A stretch of 43,888 bases of DNA, from assembly GCA_905215765.1 (NCBI GenBank), contig CAJMRP010000003.1, forward strand, positions 1 to 43,888, written 5' to 3'. Of this stretch, positions 43,173-43,888 are shown piece by piece. This DNA is from an uncultured bacterium. Lineage in GTDB: Bacteria; Actinomycetota; Coriobacteriia; Coriobacteriales; Coriobacteriaceae. Below the pieces are notes generated by a model. That model was not told the origin of the DNA and searched no databases. It worked only from the letters and a program-made list of their open reading frames with translations. Position 1 is the stretch's first letter. Every line of letters begins with the position of its first letter. Position numbers and translations under genes: made by a program.

Positions 43173-43888
43173 CTACGACGCCAGCGTTGCGATTACGGCT
43201 TCGTCGCCGGCGTATATTAGGGTGTTGCCATCGGGGATGATCGTCTGGCCTTCGCGCTTGAGCATCACCACAATAAACGGATGCTTGCCTTGCGGCACAT
43301 CGCGCAGGCGCTGACCGGCCAGACGTCCATGGGGCATCACGGTGACCTCGCGCAGCGTAACCTCGGCACGCTCTTCAAACGTCGGCGCGGCCATCACCAG
43401 CAGGTCACCTTCCTCGATGACGGTATCACCGTTGGGCAGCACGGGGTGCGCCCCATCGCGCAGCACCAGGACGACGAGCATGTTCGTAGCGCTGCCAATA
43501 TCGGCGAGCGAGCGACCGGCAAACGGATGGCCCGCGCCCACCTTGAGCTTAACGAACGACATGCCGTCCTCGTCGCGGTAATCGTTAAACGTGCGGCGCA
43601 CATCGCCTTCCGCGTCAATCATGTCGAGCTTCTTTGCCACCGCCGGTAGCAGCGAGCCCTGCACCACAATGCTCGACACGGCAATCACAAAGACCAGGTC
43701 AAACAGGTCGTGACCGCCGGGAACACCGGCCACCACGGCAAAGAGGCTAAAGACGACCGAAGCCGCGCCACGCAGGCCCGCCCAGCTTACGAGCGCCACC
43801 TGGCGAGGATTCGTCTTAAAGGGCGCCAACAGCAGACCGACGGCGATGGGGCGGCTCACAAAGAGCATAAACGCCATGAGTGCCAGGC
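43173..43888 (-). CDS. NhaP2/CvrA-type K+/H+ antiporter, C-terminal part (runs off window)
   Basis: The last about 238 residues of a cation/proton antiporter are present; the N-terminal part lies beyond the window. The final membrane segments contain SWAGLRGAASVVFSLFAV, the conserved CPA1 block. Two cytoplasmic TrkA-C (RCK-C) domains follow: about 100 residues beginning SFVKLKVGAGHPFAGRSLAD, then EVTVMPHGRLAGQRLRDVPQ to the end. This arrangement is typical of potassium/proton antiporters of the NhaP2 group. It is convergent with the BREX operon and probably marks the core genome on the right. Confidence 0.88.
   Translation of the reverse strand, partial: LALMAFMLFVSRPIAVGLLLAPFKTNPRQVALVSWAGLRGAASVVFSLFAVVAGVPGGHDLFDLVFVIAVSSIVVQGSLLPAVAKKLDMIDAEGDVRRTFNDYRDEDGMSFVKLKVGAGHPFAGRSLADIGSATNMLVVLVLRDGAHPVLPNGDTVIEEGDLLVMAAPTFEERAEVTLREVTVMPHGRLAGQRLRDVPQGKHPFIVVMLKREGQTIIPDGNTLIYAGDEAVIATLAS

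Overview
The window looks like chromosomal DNA of a gut actinobacterium of the class Coriobacteriia, most likely Collinsella or a close relative. This is judged from the moderately high GC content, the strong GCC/GTC/CTC codon bias of highly expressed genes, AAAGG/GAGG-type ribosome binding sites and the gene complement. It is an inference; no marker gene for species assignment is present.

Region 1 (1-7.4 kb, core). A CstA-type peptide/pyruvate transporter is preceded by an attenuator-like leader that encodes a 14-codon Ile/Val-rich peptide and a strong intrinsic terminator. Next is a 729-aa protein whose C-terminus resembles the Toprim (DUF2220) domain of the Wadjet nuclease JetD, but with no jetABC beside it and an RNase E-like basic disordered middle. 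A 100-bp nested inverted repeat, tRNA-Gln(TTG), a two-domain peptidoglycan-binding protein and a short-chain polyprenyl diphosphate synthase follow.

Region 2 (7.4-19.9 kb, alpha-glucan utilisation). A PTS EIIC-EIIB protein fused to a Cof-type HAD phosphatase lies divergent from a GntR/UTRA regulator. A MalEFGK-type ABC importer (Tat lipoprotein, two permeases, ATPase), glycogen/maltodextrin phosphorylase and 4-alpha-glucanotransferase follow. Five TTGTTTAAACAA-like palindromes lie in front of the PTS gene, the regulator, the ABC operon and malQ, so these genes probably form one regulon. Three 57-bp palindromic repeats fill the convergent gap between malK and glgP.

Region 3 (20.0-25.6 kb). 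A complete IS3-family (IS150-like) element has cut off the 5' part of a putative PD-(D/E)XK nuclease gene. Behind it are serC-serA (serine biosynthesis) and an orphan Phd/YefM antitoxin.

Region 4 (25.9-43.1 kb, defence island). This is a BREX-like phage-defence operon: brxA (interrupted by an in-frame TAG), brxB, brxC, pglX, and pglZ at the far end. It departs from described BREX types in several ways. pglX is split into an 853-aa methyltransferase part and a 323-aa C-terminal part. A HEPN-like gene carrying a G8 tract sits exactly in the split and is out of frame in this sequence, so it may be phase-variable. brxL is absent; in its place between pglX and pglZ are a protein with two PhoB-type winged helices fused to a PglZ-N-terminus-like domain, a ParB-like protein and an SNF2-type helicase. 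A 40-bp-arm palindrome marks the right edge, followed by the end of an NhaP2/CvrA-type K+/H+ antiporter that runs off the window. The variant BREX locus is the most interesting part of the window.
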